From Littorina saxatilis (lineage: Eukaryota; Mollusca; Gastropoda; Littorinimorpha; Littorinidae): a DNA stretch of 64,000 nt. The stretch spans positions 29,994,310 through 30,058,309 of the forward strand of contig NC_090255.1 of the NCBI RefSeq assembly GCF_037325665.1. Direction: 5' to 3'. Made by a program: the position numbers and the translations under genes. This document shows positions 40,938 through 52,083 of this stretch, piece after piece (position 1 is the first letter of the stretch; every line of letters begins with the position of its first letter). The notes beneath the pieces were generated by a model. It ran no database searches and was not told the DNA's origin. It saw only the letters and a list, made by a program, of their open reading frames with translations.

Positions 40938-41043
40938 CTAAAGATGTTGGACCTTGCCTACAGCCTAGTTTTGCATAGATCTCCAACACCGTGGCTTTAC
41001 TCTGAGACACCTCAGAAAACACAGCCTTTTCTGCTGCTGAAAG
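40938..41043 (+). CDS. Weak candidate internal exon, unidentified
   Basis: Acceptor ttttgtgtgtgcag and donor aaag/gtaaac bound 106 bp that read LKMLDLAYSLVLHRSPTPWL then YSETPQKTQPFLLLK without a stop. It is in phase with the candidate exon ending at 38471. A further candidate, 41798-41951 (acceptor gttgcag, donor aaag/gtaact), would add EHRSMNKRTQLVFFIHGK and a stop at 41851-41853, giving about 101 residues in all. No family is recognised and chance splice motifs are common. Confidence 0.22.
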
Positions 41044-41509
41044 GTAAACATTAGGTTAAATTTGTGTTTGTTTTGATTTGTATGTTTTCCTTTTGTAGTC
41101 TATGGCAGGAGATTTGTGCAGGTGTACAAATGGTAGAGGTGTCAGAGGAAATGTCCACTTGTTACTTGTCTCTATATCAGTATATATGTATCACAAATAC
41201 GCATCAAATGTACTGATCAATAGAGACCACATGGACAATTTCAAGCACTTTTCTGCCAGGGGTAGGGTCAGCTATGTAAGAATCATGTCTTACTCTGTTC
41301 ATGCAAAAATAAGGTTCTGCATTTGAATGAGTTTGAATCAGGCACCTGTGTTTTTGCTCTTGTTTGTGCCCTCTTGTGAACTGTTAACTTATGAACAACC
41401 ACCCCAGCAAGCAACTCTTTACTGTTCTGAGCACAACAGAAGAGCGCATGGTCTGGGCATATGGATGGTAAACACATCTCATGCACAAGTACAGGCCTGA
41501 AAGTGGCGA

Positions 41510-41640
41510 GTATTTTCAATTACTCGCCATGGCGAGTAAAAATCATGTAAATGGTGAGTAGAAATGTTAATCTACTCGCCACATGCGAGTAAAGTTGATA
41601 AAACAAATGGTTGTTTTGACGAGTAAAGTTTCAGTAAATT
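41510..41640. repeat. Small dispersed repeat with actcgccatggcgagt palindromes
   Basis: The palindrome tactcgccatggcgagta and the related words ctactcgccacatgcgagta and gacgagtaaag recur within 130 bp. It has no coding capacity; the family is unknown. Confidence 0.4.
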
Positions 41641-41970
41641 ATGAGAAGTACATGTACTAGCAGTGCTTCATTTTGTGGACTTTCAGTGCTGAAGTATGAT
41701 TGTGTGGATTGATCATTTTGTATTCTGTTATTCAGATTGCCACTTGCTTTCTTTTACATATATTTACAAGATGGTGGCTGATTTGTGTGTGTTGCAGAAC
41801 ACAGGTCCATGAATAAAAGAACCCAGCTGGTATTCTTCATTCATGGAAAATGAAAGGAAATTTATCAGCCAGGATTCGCCACTCACTCTGCTAAGGGGGA
41901 ACCCCGGTCAGCCCGACAGTGGATGAACAGCTTGGTCCTTGGAGGGAAAGGTAACTACTGCAGCACTTTA

Positions 41971-42389
41971 GAAGGGGTCTATGTCGACCAACAGTGGCTG
42001 TATTCCCTGTATGTTAATTTCCTGTACATATACAGGGAATATACTTCCGTTAGACGCCATGGAGTTACTTCAAGCTTGTGAAAGTGATTCAATGGACGAG
42101 AGTACCAGCGAGGAAAACATAATACCAGGCTGTTGGGGGTGGGGGTGCAGATGTTTCTTTAACTAAATCCGTTTTGATAAACGGTCGAAGCATGTTTTGC
42201 TTGATTGGATGCCGCACGCGAATTCAGGATTTTAAATAGATTCTCCTATCTAACCGCAGTCACGCGCTTGGCGCAAGATTGTACGATATTATACTTCTTT
42301 ACAGAAAATCCAACTGTATTCCCGGTACACAGGGAAAACACCTATGGCTATGGGGAATACACCTTCTTTTGGTCGACATAGACCCCTTC
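41971..42389. mobile_element. MITE with GAAGGGGTCTATGTCGACC ends and a coding relic
   Basis: The left end GAAGGGGTCTATGTCGACCA is the exact inverse of the right end TGGTCGACATAGACCCCTTC. Inside, an ATG at about 42058 opens MELLQACESDSMDESTSEEN, an acidic start of the sort seen in transposases, which then decays. This suggests an internally deleted copy of a coding DNA transposon. Superfamily and target duplication are not clear. Confidence 0.72.
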
Positions 42390-42651
42390 AACCTTACAAT
42401 ATGTGAATGTGTAGAATATTATGCTTTTGCTTAAAGCTTGTTACATATGACTAAGACAGAAATGTTAATCATTCCCTTGGTGCAAATCATAAAAAGAACA
42501 ATAGCGATCTGATGTACTGTGGATCAATCGAGGAAAAGGTGTGTATGACCTAGAAGAAACTGGTTTTGGAAGTGCTGAGGATGGATGGAACATTGATGCA
42601 ATATCATTTACTACATTGAACCTGGGTTTCAAACTGAAGTGCTTTTTTATG

Positions 42652-43075
42652 CAGGGTTCGTACAGAGTCCTTGAACCCTGGAAAACTCCTTGAAAATTGG
42701 AAAACCTTTTCCAGGCCTTGAAAAGTGCTTGAAAATAGAGTTTTGTTAAATAGTCATTGAAAAGTACTTGATTTTTCCAAATTGTTGCCTATACATTTCG
42801 TCAGCAGCTTGTCTTATTTAAAAAAAATGCAACCCCCTTTTTTTTCGTCAAATACAGTACACACATTTTGGGAGAATAAAAGATCGAGTGAAAACAAATT
42901 AAAGCAGACGAACTAACTATTACTAGTCACCTGTAGTTGCTTCCCTTCCTGAAGGTAAGCTTGGTGCTTTGCATTAAATTGGGGAAAATCATGTCCTTGA
43001 AAAGCATTTATTTGGTCCTGGAAATGTCCTTGAAAACTCCTTGAATTGTATCAGCTCTGCCCTGCAGGAACCCTG
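42652..43075. mobile_element. CAGGGTTC-ended MITE with a 6-bp target duplication
   Basis: The left end CAGGGTTCGTACAG and the right end CTGCAGGAACCCTG are nearly perfect inverses, and tttatg lies directly outside both (42646-42651 and 43076-43081). The words ccttgaaaa and ttgaaaagt recur many times near both ends. It lies 22 bp left of the Tc1 element. hAT-like ends with a 6-bp duplication would suit a hAT6-type group. Confidence 0.75.
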
Positions 43076-43097
43076 TTTATGCTTCTTGTTATATATA

Positions 43098-44615
43098 CTG
43101 TTCAAAAAAAGAAACGCATAGCTTGTAATATTTGGTTAATTTAGTTATATGGCTACAAGGATATCCACCAAACTGCAGAAAATGTTTATCTGGTCGTCGA
43201 CCTTTCGTCCATTGTCACAAGTGAGCTCTGCACGTGACGCATGCGTTATCAGTGGCTACAATGTCAAAATTGCTCATTTGGCATGACCACTCGTCATGCT
43301 TCAGTGTAATGTCGTGAAACTCGGGGAATATTGAGCTCTCACCATGTCTTCCAAAACCCATAAAAGCGGATTGTTCGCCACAAAGAAATCAGACGACAAT
43401 TCAGCGACGAAAGATGGCCCGATTGAGCAGAGAAGACCGCCAAATTGCATTGGGTCGTTTACAAGCAGGCCAAAGTCAAAGTGCAATCGCCAGGCACTTC
43501 CACGTGTCCCAGGGCACCATCAGTAGACTGTGGGTCAGGTTTCAAGCCACTGGCTCCGTTGCTGACTTGCCACGAGCGGGAAGACCAAGGGCGACAACTG
43601 CTGCTCACGACCGCTTCATACGGCTCCGCCACCTCCGGAATCGTTTCCTGTCGGCCTCATCTTCTGTCCAGGCTCTCCCCGGGCCACACCGATTATCGGA
43701 CCAGACCGTGCGGAACCGCCTGCATGAAGCTGGTTTGAGAGCTCGCAGACCTCACAGAGGAGCTGTCCTCACCCGCCGCCATCGCCAGAACCGAGTGCAG
43801 TGGGGCAACCAGCACCTTCGCTGGACCGTCCGGAATCACTGGAGACACGTGTGGTTCAGCGACGAGTCCTACTTCCTGCTCCAGCGACATGATGGTCGGA
43901 GGAGGGTCTACCGGAGAGTAAACGAACGTTACGCGCCCAACTGTGTGGATGAGGCACCCGTTCATGGTGGTGGAGGCGTCATGGTGTGGGGGGCGATCAA
44001 TACCGCTGGAAGGAGCACCCTGGTGCACGTCCAAGGGCGCATAACTGCCCAGCGATACGTGGAGGAAATTCTGCGCCCACACGCCCTTCCTCTTCTGGCT
44101 GACCAGGATGCCATATTCCAGCAGGACAACGCTCGCCCGCACACAGCACGACTCACCACCCAGTTCCTCACCGACCACCATGTCCAGGTGCTTCCCTGGC
44201 CATCCATGTCGCCAGACATGAACCCGATAGAACACCTCTGGGATGAATTGGACAGACGTGTGCGCAGGCGAGAAGAAGCGCCGGCAAATCACCGCGATCT
44301 ATTGCAGGCACTTCAGGAGGAGTGGGACACCATCCCACAGCAAGATATCCGGCATCTGATCCAGCCCATGCCCAGAAGGTGCCGGGCAGTTGTTGCTGCT
44401 CAAGGCAGTCACACCCCCTACTGACTTGACAGCCTCGGCACCCAATCGTATTGATTGACTGATTGATTTGAAGATGCAAATGAACTGTGTGTGCATTCAA
44501 CTGTGTCCATACCAAATTTCAAACAAATAATCTAAATATTGGATTTTCTGTTAATTTTTTCGAAAAATAAAACAAATTTGGCAAGTAGCAACTATGCGTT
44601 TCTTTTTTTGAACAG
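43098..44615 (+). mobile_element. Tc1/mariner transposon, complete
   Basis: The inverted ends read CTGTTCAAAAAAAGAAACGC and continue a few bases (atag), with the exact inverse at 44590-44615. A TA duplication (43096-43097, 44616-44617) sits inside tatata on both sides. The 1.5-kb element carries one intact transposase gene with a 316-bp leader and a 191-bp trailer. All parts needed for cut-and-paste transposition are present, so it may be autonomous or very recently active. Confidence 0.95.
43414..44424 (+). CDS. Tc1-family transposase, DD34E, full length
   Basis: The 336-residue protein has the usual Tc1 length. Residues 1-60 form the first helix-turn-helix (LSREDRQIALGRLQAGQSQS, then ARHFHVSQGTISRLW), and a second paired-like half follows with the GRPRATT linker. 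The catalytic triad is visible: WFSDES, FQQDNARPHT, and PIEHLWDEL with exactly 34 residues between the second Asp and the Glu. The glycine-rich box HGGGGVMVWGAI is also present. No stop or frameshift interrupts it. It cuts at the element ends and inserts at TA. Confidence 0.96.
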   Translation: MARLSREDRQIALGRLQAGQSQSAIARHFHVSQGTISRLWVRFQATGSVADLPRAGRPRATTAAHDRFIRLRHLRNRFLSASSSVQALPGPHRLSDQTVRNRLHEAGLRARRPHRGAVLTRRHRQNRVQWGNQHLRWTVRNHWRHVWFSDESYFLLQRHDGRRRVYRRVNERYAPNCVDEAPVHGGGGVMVWGAINTAGRSTLVHVQGRITAQRYVEEILRPHALPLLADQDAIFQQDNARPHTARLTTQFLTDHHVQVLPWPSMSPDMNPIEHLWDELDRRVRRREEAPANHRDLLQALQEEWDTIPQQDIRHLIQPMPRRCRAVVAAQGSHTPY

Positions 44616-44616
44616 T

Positions 44617-45766
44617 ATATATGGTCTCGATTGACTCCTGTGTTCAAGAGACTGTAAACAACCATAAACAATCTTGTGTTGTTATGTGGTGGTGGTTTTG
44701 CTGTTGTCTAGCATCTACCCGTAATTGGCTTTATCAAATGCACCAGAAACGAGCATGAGTTTGTCGGATTAGTGAACTGTTTGAAAAACTTTAATGTATT
44801 TGTGGTTGACAGGTTGTTATTATTTCTATATTGTGTTCTTCTTTTTCTCAGGTGGGCTGTCTTCTGAAACATATGAATCGGGAGCGTCACATCTTTCTTC
44901 CTGAGACATCCCCTCTTGAAAATGGTGTGGCGTTTAGCTGAATGGAAACGTGGCAGTGTCCTGTTTTTCATAGCTTCGATGCGCGAAGTTGGGGATTTCA
45001 GCAGAGAATTTATTGATTGATTAATTAATTAGTTATTTAAGCTCACCTCACTCCTTAGTGTTATTTAGGGGGATGGGGGGGGGTGGTGTTGGCCTGGATC
45101 TTGTTAGTGAACTTTCTTTCTGGCAACTCGCATCAGAAATTCCAGGTTTGCTTTCAAGGCAATAGACGGTTTTTGAAAATAATTCTGTTAGGATTATCAG
45201 CAGTCCGGAGGTGTAAAAATCCCTGTACTGCAGTCAGGTTTTTCAAAACATCTCGAGCACGCTCTACGCCTCTGACGGGCTGTATCCCACAATCGGGACA
45301 AACGACCAACTTGGATGTGTATGCCATGCGCACAATATGATACCCCTTGCCTTTAAAAATCAGCGGTCACGAGTTCATCACAGTTCAGAATTTGTTGTGT
45401 AAAAGATAGCCGCTGTCAGCTAGCCATTCGTGGCTCAGGTGATTATATTTAATACAAATTTAAAAAAAGGTTTCTTATGTAGCGCACGCCGCACAGCATA
45501 CACATCACAGTCAGTCGCTTGTCCTGATCGCAGGATAGCGTGAAACATGCTCCGGGAGACTGCCAATAATCCTTACATAGTTATTTAAAGAAATTGTGTA
45601 TTGGTACAGCATGTTATGCATGTACTAAGATAGCTATTTGTAAATATTTGGTAGATATTTATGGTGGTGTCCCGAATTGCTCCCTCCCAATTTGCCCCAT
45701 CCCATATGGTCCCCAATTATTCTTGCATTTTGCTGTGAGTAACATAAAGGCATTTGTCTGAAGCGC
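44617..45766. other. No gene or element recognised
   Basis: Ordinary AT-rich sequence. A tttttctcag acceptor-like site near 44845-44850 is followed by no convincing exon. Confidence 0.4.
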
Positions 45767-45778
45767 ATTTCCAAAAAG

Positions 45779-46120
45779 ACCCCCCGCGGGTTAGGGGGAA
45801 GAATTTACCCGATGCTCCCCAGCATGTCGTAAGAGGCGACTAACGGATTCTGTTTCTCCTTTTACCCTTGTTAAGTGTTTCTTATATAGTCAATGTTTGT
45901 ACAGATTTTAGTCAAGCAGTATGGAAGAAATGTTAAGTCCTTTGTACTGGAAACTTGCATTCTCCCAGTAAGGTAGTATATTGTACTACGTTGCAAGCCC
46001 CTGGAGCATTTTTTTATTAGTGCTTTTGTGAACAAGAAACAATTAACAAGTGGCTCTATCCCATCTCCCCCCCTTTCCCTGTCGCGATATAACCTTCGTT
46101 AAACACCAATTAAAGAAAGA
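45779..46120 (+). mobile_element. SINE family B, full length, with 12-bp target duplication
   Basis: It runs from ccccgcgggttagggggaag through catgtcgtaagaggcgacta to ttaaacaccaattaaagaaa. The bases atttccaaaaag flank it (45767-45778 and 46121-46132). Copies elsewhere end gacgttaaacaccaaataaag. Confidence 0.88.
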
Positions 46121-46297
46121 ATTTCCAAAAAGCATAGTTACCATTTGTTTTTTTAAATCTGAATCCGTGACTGTTGTTCTTGAATACTCTTTCGTTTAGG
46201 TTTCCAAAAATGCTGATATAAAGGGGAAGGATAGTTGAAACTGTAACCGTTTACATTTTGCTCCCAGATTTGCAGTTGTTGTTTTTACTAGGAGTTT

Positions 46298-46679
46298 GGA
46301 CGGGCTCGGTGTTCTTGTGGATAAGACATCGGCCTCCTATTCAGAAGGTCATGAGTCAAAATCGCGGCCGCCTGGTAGGTTAAAGGTGGAGAATTTTCTG
46401 ATCTCCAAGGTCATTGCTTATGTGCAGACCTGCTAGTGCCTTATCCTCCTTCGTGTGTACACGCAATCACAAGACCAAGTGCGCACGGAAAAGAACCTGT
46501 AACCCATGTCAGTGTTCGGTGGGTTATAGAAACACAAAAATATCCTGCATGCTTCCCCCGAAAGCGGCGTGTTGCTGCCTGAATGGCTTTGGTAAAAGCG
46601 GTCATACACGTAAAAATCCACTCGTGCAAATTTGTGAGTGAACGTGGGAGTTTCAGCCCATGAGCGAAGAAGAAGAAGA
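46298..46679 (+). mobile_element. GAA-tailed SINE (family C), head variant 1
   Basis: From about 46440 to the (GAA)n tail it matches the SINE at 62894-63329 (cgtgtgtacacgcaa, gttcggtgggttatagaaac, gtgggagtttcagccca), but its first 140 bp are a different, degenerate tRNA-like head. Near-identical 11-mers (actaggagttt and actatgagttt) flank it. Confidence 0.8.
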
Positions 46680-46892
46680 ACTATGAGTTTTACTCTTTTA
46701 AAAAAATTATTTTCAAATTCGAAGATTGCCACAACAGTAGTCTATCTCATCCGACTTGAACCCTTCAGACTCCCTGTACATGTACTTGCAGTTTAAACTC
46801 ATATTTTGTCTGAGAATAGTTTTCAAATGCAAAGTCCTTCAGAAAAACTGCGAGATAAAAATCTGGAGTGCTAATATCGTGTTGGTGTATCG

Positions 46893-47402
46893 TGTCAGTG
46901 GCCGAGTGGTAACGCACTTGCGCTCGGAAGCGAGAGGTTGCGAGTTCGACCCTGGGTCAGGGCGTTAGCAATTTTCTGCCCCCTTTCCTAACCTAGGTGG
47001 TGGGTTCAAGTCTTTCGGATGAGACGAAAAACCGAGGTCCCTTCGTGTACACTACATTGGGGTGTGCACGTTAAAGATCCCACGATTGACAAAAGGGTCT
47101 TTCCTGGCAAAATTGTATAGGCATAGATAAATTTTCATAAAAATGTCCACCAAAATACCCGTGTGACTTGGAATAATAGGCCGTGAAAAGCAGGATATGC
47201 GCCGAAATGGCTGCGATCTGCTGGCCGATGTGAATGCGTGATGTATTGTGTAAAACAATATTACATCTCACACGGCATAAATATATCCCTGTGCCTTGAA
47301 TATGTGCGCGATATAAATTGCATAAAATAAAATTAAAATAAAATCCCCGAGCTTAGAACTGTACCCACAGAATACGCGCAATATAAGCCTCATATTGATT
47401 GG
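46893..47402 (+). mobile_element. tRNA-Ser/Leu-headed SINE (family D)
   Basis: The head carries TGGCCGAGTGG (A-box of Ser/Leu type tRNAs) and the B-box gcgagttcgaccctggg. The body includes gtgcacgttaaagatcccac and gggtctttcctggcaaaatt. An inverse copy is at 56614-57141. The head is not a functional tRNA gene, because no anticodon arm and acceptor stem can be paired. Confidence 0.85.
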
Positions 47403-47550
47403 TATGTAAGAAATGTTAAAGTCCTTTGTACTGGAAACTTGCATTCTCCCAGTAAGGTAGTATATTGTACTACGTTGCAAGCCCCTGGAGCAATTTTTTG
47501 ATTAGTGCTTTTGTGAACAAGAAACAATTAACAAGTGGCTCTATCCCATC

Positions 47551-47581
<31 letters not shown>

Positions 47582-47645
47582 CCCCGTCGCGATATAACCT
47601 TGAACGGTTGAAAACGACGTTAAACACCAAATATAGAAAGAAAGA
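47403..47645 (+). mobile_element. SINE family B, 5'-truncated
   Basis: It starts in the middle of the body (tgtaagaaatgttaaagtcc) directly after the family D SINE and ends gacgttaaacaccaaatata with an A-rich tail. A poly-C run of about 27 bases interrupts it near 47550. Confidence 0.8.
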
Positions 47646-47970
47646 ATAATCTTTGAACAGCATTTGGTTGGAAAATGAAAGTCTTCACAAAGCTATCTTC
47701 TTCTATTTGTGTGGGTTAATATAAATAGGATTTAACATAACAATGTGGTACTGGTATGGGTTTTGTAAAGTGATTACTCAACTTCTGTGAATTGTACCTT
47801 CGTGGTGATCATGCTACACACTGGGTAATTCAAGCACAGAAAATAATATTTCTTAATAATTTGGCCTTATAAATGTACTCCGTGACTGTATTTGTATATG
47901 GTGAAAAGGAGAAGATATAAAATTTGTGAAATAGGACTTCGTATTTGGTTTTGTCATAATGAATTTGTTG

Positions 47971-47971
<1 letters not shown>

Positions 47972-48048
<77 letters not shown>
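47972..48048. repeat. (TG)n microsatellite
   Basis: About 36 TG units. Frames through it are artefacts. Confidence 0.97.
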
Positions 48049-48049
48049 A

Positions 48050-49270
48050 GCATGCATGCGTGCTTATGTGTGAGTGCACAATTGTGTGTGTGTATTAATC
48101 CAGCAGAAACAGCTTCTCTTCCATACATTTGAATCATTTATATTGATACCACATGGAGACTATTCTGAACACACAAGCGTGGTTTTCTCTCTACAGTGCT
48201 TTTCCTAAAGTTAAATATTGAATTTTTGAATTTAAAAGTTTTTGGCACACCACTTTAAGATAATGCTCAAGGAAAATAAATAGTCTTCTTTTTTCATTAA
48301 CGCTTTTTCTCACAGTGATGTGTCAATATCTCAGACGCAAATCCAGAGTCATGCACCGTTTTATGCTTGGGAAGCGCACTATGCTCACTTTGGTAACGGT
48401 CACTGTTAGAAACATGCATACCAATCAATCAATTAAGCGAAAATGAATGATAAGATTCGATGATGTTCTTCTTTTTGTGCACAGGCGGTTATATACAAAC
48501 GTGCATAGTGTCAAAAGAAATCACACACACACACACACACTGAAAGTATGAAGAAGCCCCTCCAACTTTTGGTTGAGTTTGACTGCATTACCTTGAGGAG
48601 ACTGACGACACTTCACAATGGAAAAAATAATAACTTTTACATTTCAGTGATTTGTTTTAAGTACAAAAGTACAAGTGAAAGTAGAAATAAATTAATGTGA
48701 CACTATCCCGTAATCACATATCAGGGTCAACTATAATCAGTCCATTGGTTTACAAAACTTTATTCAATTTGTTATCATGACAGAAACAATGCATTGTTTT
48801 TTTAAGATAACTCAAGCATAAATGCTTATTTTAAGTCATCCTGGTATGTACATAACAAAGTTTAGCATGATGGCGGACTAGATACATTTACTCATTTCAG
48901 ACAACGAAAACAAACAGACAAACCTGATGCGCAAGCAATCAAAAAAGGGAGGGGGTGGTAGTACAGAACTTGGTGGGGGTAAAAACAAGAAACAAAAAGA
49001 AATGGGGTACGAGAGAACAGAATTCAGCATAAGGGGGAAAAAAAAGGACGACGAAGACTTGGAGCGCCAGAAATGTTGGAAGAGTGGGTCACGTCACAAT
49101 AATATTAAATGCACAGAAGACACACACGCAAAGTTAATACATTTTGTGATCGGCGAAAATGGCACTAAATTACATAACGATTGGGCCATAATCGATAAGT
49201 CGAAACAAGGACACAAAACACGAGAGAAATTACGAAGAACAATTGGTCAGGCAGCATTTGTCTCATGACA
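48050..49270. other. No gene recognised
   Basis: A 113-codon frame at 48927-49268 (MRKQSKKGGGGSTELGGG...) is lysine- and glycine-rich and has no family likeness; I do not call it a gene. Confidence 0.4.
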
Positions 49271-49273
49271 GTG

Positions 49274-49690
49274 TCAAATGAACATTACAGTGAATAAAAT
49301 GTAGAGGCTCATGTACGGAACATGCCTGGTTGTCTTAATAAATTCTTGTACAGTTATGAATATGGTCTGATTGACATTCCGGGAATATTGCGGGATGCCT
49401 TTCAATAATATTTCAATAAACTTATAATCAGTTATCAATTGACAATAATCGTACATCTCTACACAAGGGTCAATGCAACAAATAGTGCTCAGCAGTCTCC
49501 CTTGGGTAACCGCACTCACATTTGGGGCATTCCTTGAGGTGCCGCTGACATAAATCAAAATTCAAATCACTCATACCAATACGCAGTCTGCAATTATGGA
49601 CTTTTTCAAATCTATCTCCAAAATAATAATGACATGGTACTTTAAAATCAACGTTGATTGCAGTAAAGTAATTGACTGACAATTAGGGTT
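49274..49690 (-). pseudogene. LINE 3' fragment (C-terminal zinc-knuckle region)
   Basis: On the minus strand one frame reads HNCRLRIGMSDLNFDLCQRH then ECPKCECGYPRETAEHYLLH, the conserved C-terminal Cys-His region of many LINEs. After a frameshift close to 49500 the reading continues in a second frame with ILLKGIPQYSRNVNQTIFIT and VQEFIKTTRH, the usual end of such proteins. No reverse transcriptase remains, so this is a dead, 5'-truncated copy. Confidence 0.7.
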
Positions 49691-50176
49691 GTATGTGGGG
49701 TGCCTAAAATTTGAACTTTTCTTATTCCCGAATATTTTTTGTGGGCGCAGAAGCACGGGGCAAATGGTATTGTTTTTTTCTGGAGGGGGATCAGACAATA
49801 TAAAACCAATTAGAGGCCGAGTTGCCTGACAGAAAGGCCAATTCTAGCCCCAGTCCATGCCGGTTACATGTAATTAGCTATGCACACATTTGAGATCGAT
49901 ACCCAACCTTACTGAGCATCAGTTCTTTGCGTTATTTTAATTTTCTTGTTTTTCTTTAAAATAAAAAAGGGAATGGTTTTATTGATGTCATTTTATTATG
50001 TCATTATCTAGTCAGCATAAATGACTTTTGTGGATACAGGAGAAAGTGTTAAAATGTGAAGATTTCAAGTGTGGTTTGTGGTCATCTGCTCAGTTGACCA
50101 CTTAAAATGTTGTTTCATTTGATGATACGTTTTGTTTGGTGTTCCCGCTTGAATGTGACAGTAAGTTGTACAATGT

Positions 50177-50179
<3 letters not shown>

Positions 50180-50237
<58 letters not shown>

Positions 50238-50294
50238 ATGTGTGTGTGTGTGTGTGTGTGTGTGCGTGCGTGAGTGTGTTTGTGTGTGTTGGTG
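50180..50294. repeat. (TG)n microsatellite
   Basis: About 50 TG units with a few interruptions (catg, cgtgcg). Confidence 0.96.
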
Positions 50295-51032
50295 TGTGTG
50301 TGTGTTTGGTAACCGGCTTTGTACAGCGGGACCACCTTATTTTGTCATGTATTTTTTATTCATTCTGGAGCTTTATTAGATAAACTGCCCATTTCAATCA
50401 CAACTCTGGTCTGGTCTTATTGTCAGTGTTGCATAAATGATTGTATGTGAGCTTGTGAACATACAAAGAAAAAAGAAAGAAACATTCTGTGTCGAAATAT
50501 CTTGACTAAAAATCAGGCGGAAGACTACACCTGTTGCATTTCCTATTATGCTCAGGCAATTATAACTGAGGGCGGAAGCGACAATGATTCGTTTTCCCCC
50601 CAGATAACATTAATTTGTAGAGACGGAAAAGGAACACGCACATTCTGGAACTGATTTGTGTAAATAACTGAGAGGGTGTTTTGTCTGTTTTGTGAAACGG
50701 TCCTCACACATTTGCAAAGTTCCACAGTTAGGCAGCTGAATTAAAGCATTACATAATGCATAGTGTAAACTCTAGGCCTACTTCAAGGTCTTATTACTTC
50801 AAGATGCATACACGTGCTGTTGTATCTGTTAGTGCTTGCCGGACACCAGTGCTGATTAAAATGGCTTAGATTGTTACTAATTTGAAACTACAGTATGTCC
50901 TTTTACGCGTTGTGGCAACTGAATTTTGTTGGTACCGATGATTTATACAAAGACTTTTATCACAGGTTTCTTCCATATCAAACATTTATACTTACCTTCA
51001 AGTTCGAGTTTACCTTTACTTTCACGAGGAGA

Positions 51033-51099
<67 letters not shown>

Positions 51100-51110
51100 T
51101 GCGTGTGTGC
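51033..51110. repeat. (TG)n microsatellite
   Basis: About 32 TG units ending in gcgcgtgcgtg. Confidence 0.96.
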
Positions 51111-52083
51111 ACGCTTAAATATTCTTGATTTTTGAACATAAGCAGTTTATCTGTCATGGAGTTGTGTGTGTTTTCATGTCTGCGTGTTCTTTTCCCCCTC
51201 CTTCCTCCTCTCGGCAGTCCGGCTTCAGTCATTTTATTCCTCCCCTCAAAGCAGACAGCAGCATTGTGTTAATGTTCAGAACTTTGCCAGGTTTTTTGTT
51301 TGTTTGTTGTGCTTCTTTAATTTAGGTTTGTTGTTTGTTTAAAACACTCAAACATACGCACACATCCACACGCACACTTTTACTTTTTAAGTTATAATAA
51401 GTATTGCATTCAGCCACGGTTTTTTTTCTCAGTTGATATTCTGATTTTTGCCATTTTTTTGTGTAATTTGTTTTTGTTGTGCTTGTTTGATGTAGGTTTG
51501 GTGTTGTTTGTCGTTGTTTGTTTAACACACACTCAAACACACACTAACCAGACACACACACACACACACACCACCACCACCACCACCACAAGAATAGGTT
51601 TACACTCACTTTTTCCTCCACGTTTTAATTTTGGCAATATCATTAACCCAGGATTGCAAAGCAGGGATCATTTGTCAATTTCATAACAACGTACATACAA
51701 TTTCAGCTGGTCACTTCAATAAAATGTGCATCATCACAGGTTTCTGCTGGAATGACAGTGTCTTATCTGTCAACACAAAATACACACACACAAAATGAGT
51801 GTGATGCTGTATGCCTCCTAACAGATCCTAACTTCACCCTCCAAACCTCCCTGCAGATGTATGTTCTGTGCACAAAAATAACCTTTTAAAATATACAAAA
51901 TGCAGACAACATTTCTACATTTGTAGTTGTGCTGCAGACCTGTTTACCCCCATAAGTGTTTTGGAGTAATGCTCAGCCCCAAAAATAGTAATCCTGGTAC
52001 AAAAATAGTAATCATCCAGCATTCGTCGCCAATTACAACGCACATGACAACTGTGTCTGCGAAACGCAATCATGCACATATAT

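Larger units (their letters stand above)
49700..52080. other. No gene seen; two long TG microsatellites
   Basis: (TG)n runs lie at about 50180-50294 and 51033-51110, and (CA)/(ACC) runs at 51556-51590. The remaining sequence shows no supported coding exon. Confidence 0.5.

Noticed and set aside
46893-46965. Possible tRNA-Ser or tRNA-Leu gene
   Set aside because: A and B boxes are present but the acceptor stem and anticodon arm do not pair, and the block continues into a SINE body; the same holds for the head at 62894.
48927-49268. 113-codon frame MRKQSKKGGGGSTEL
   Set aside because: Lysine/glycine-rich, no splice context, no family likeness, next to a dead LINE tail.
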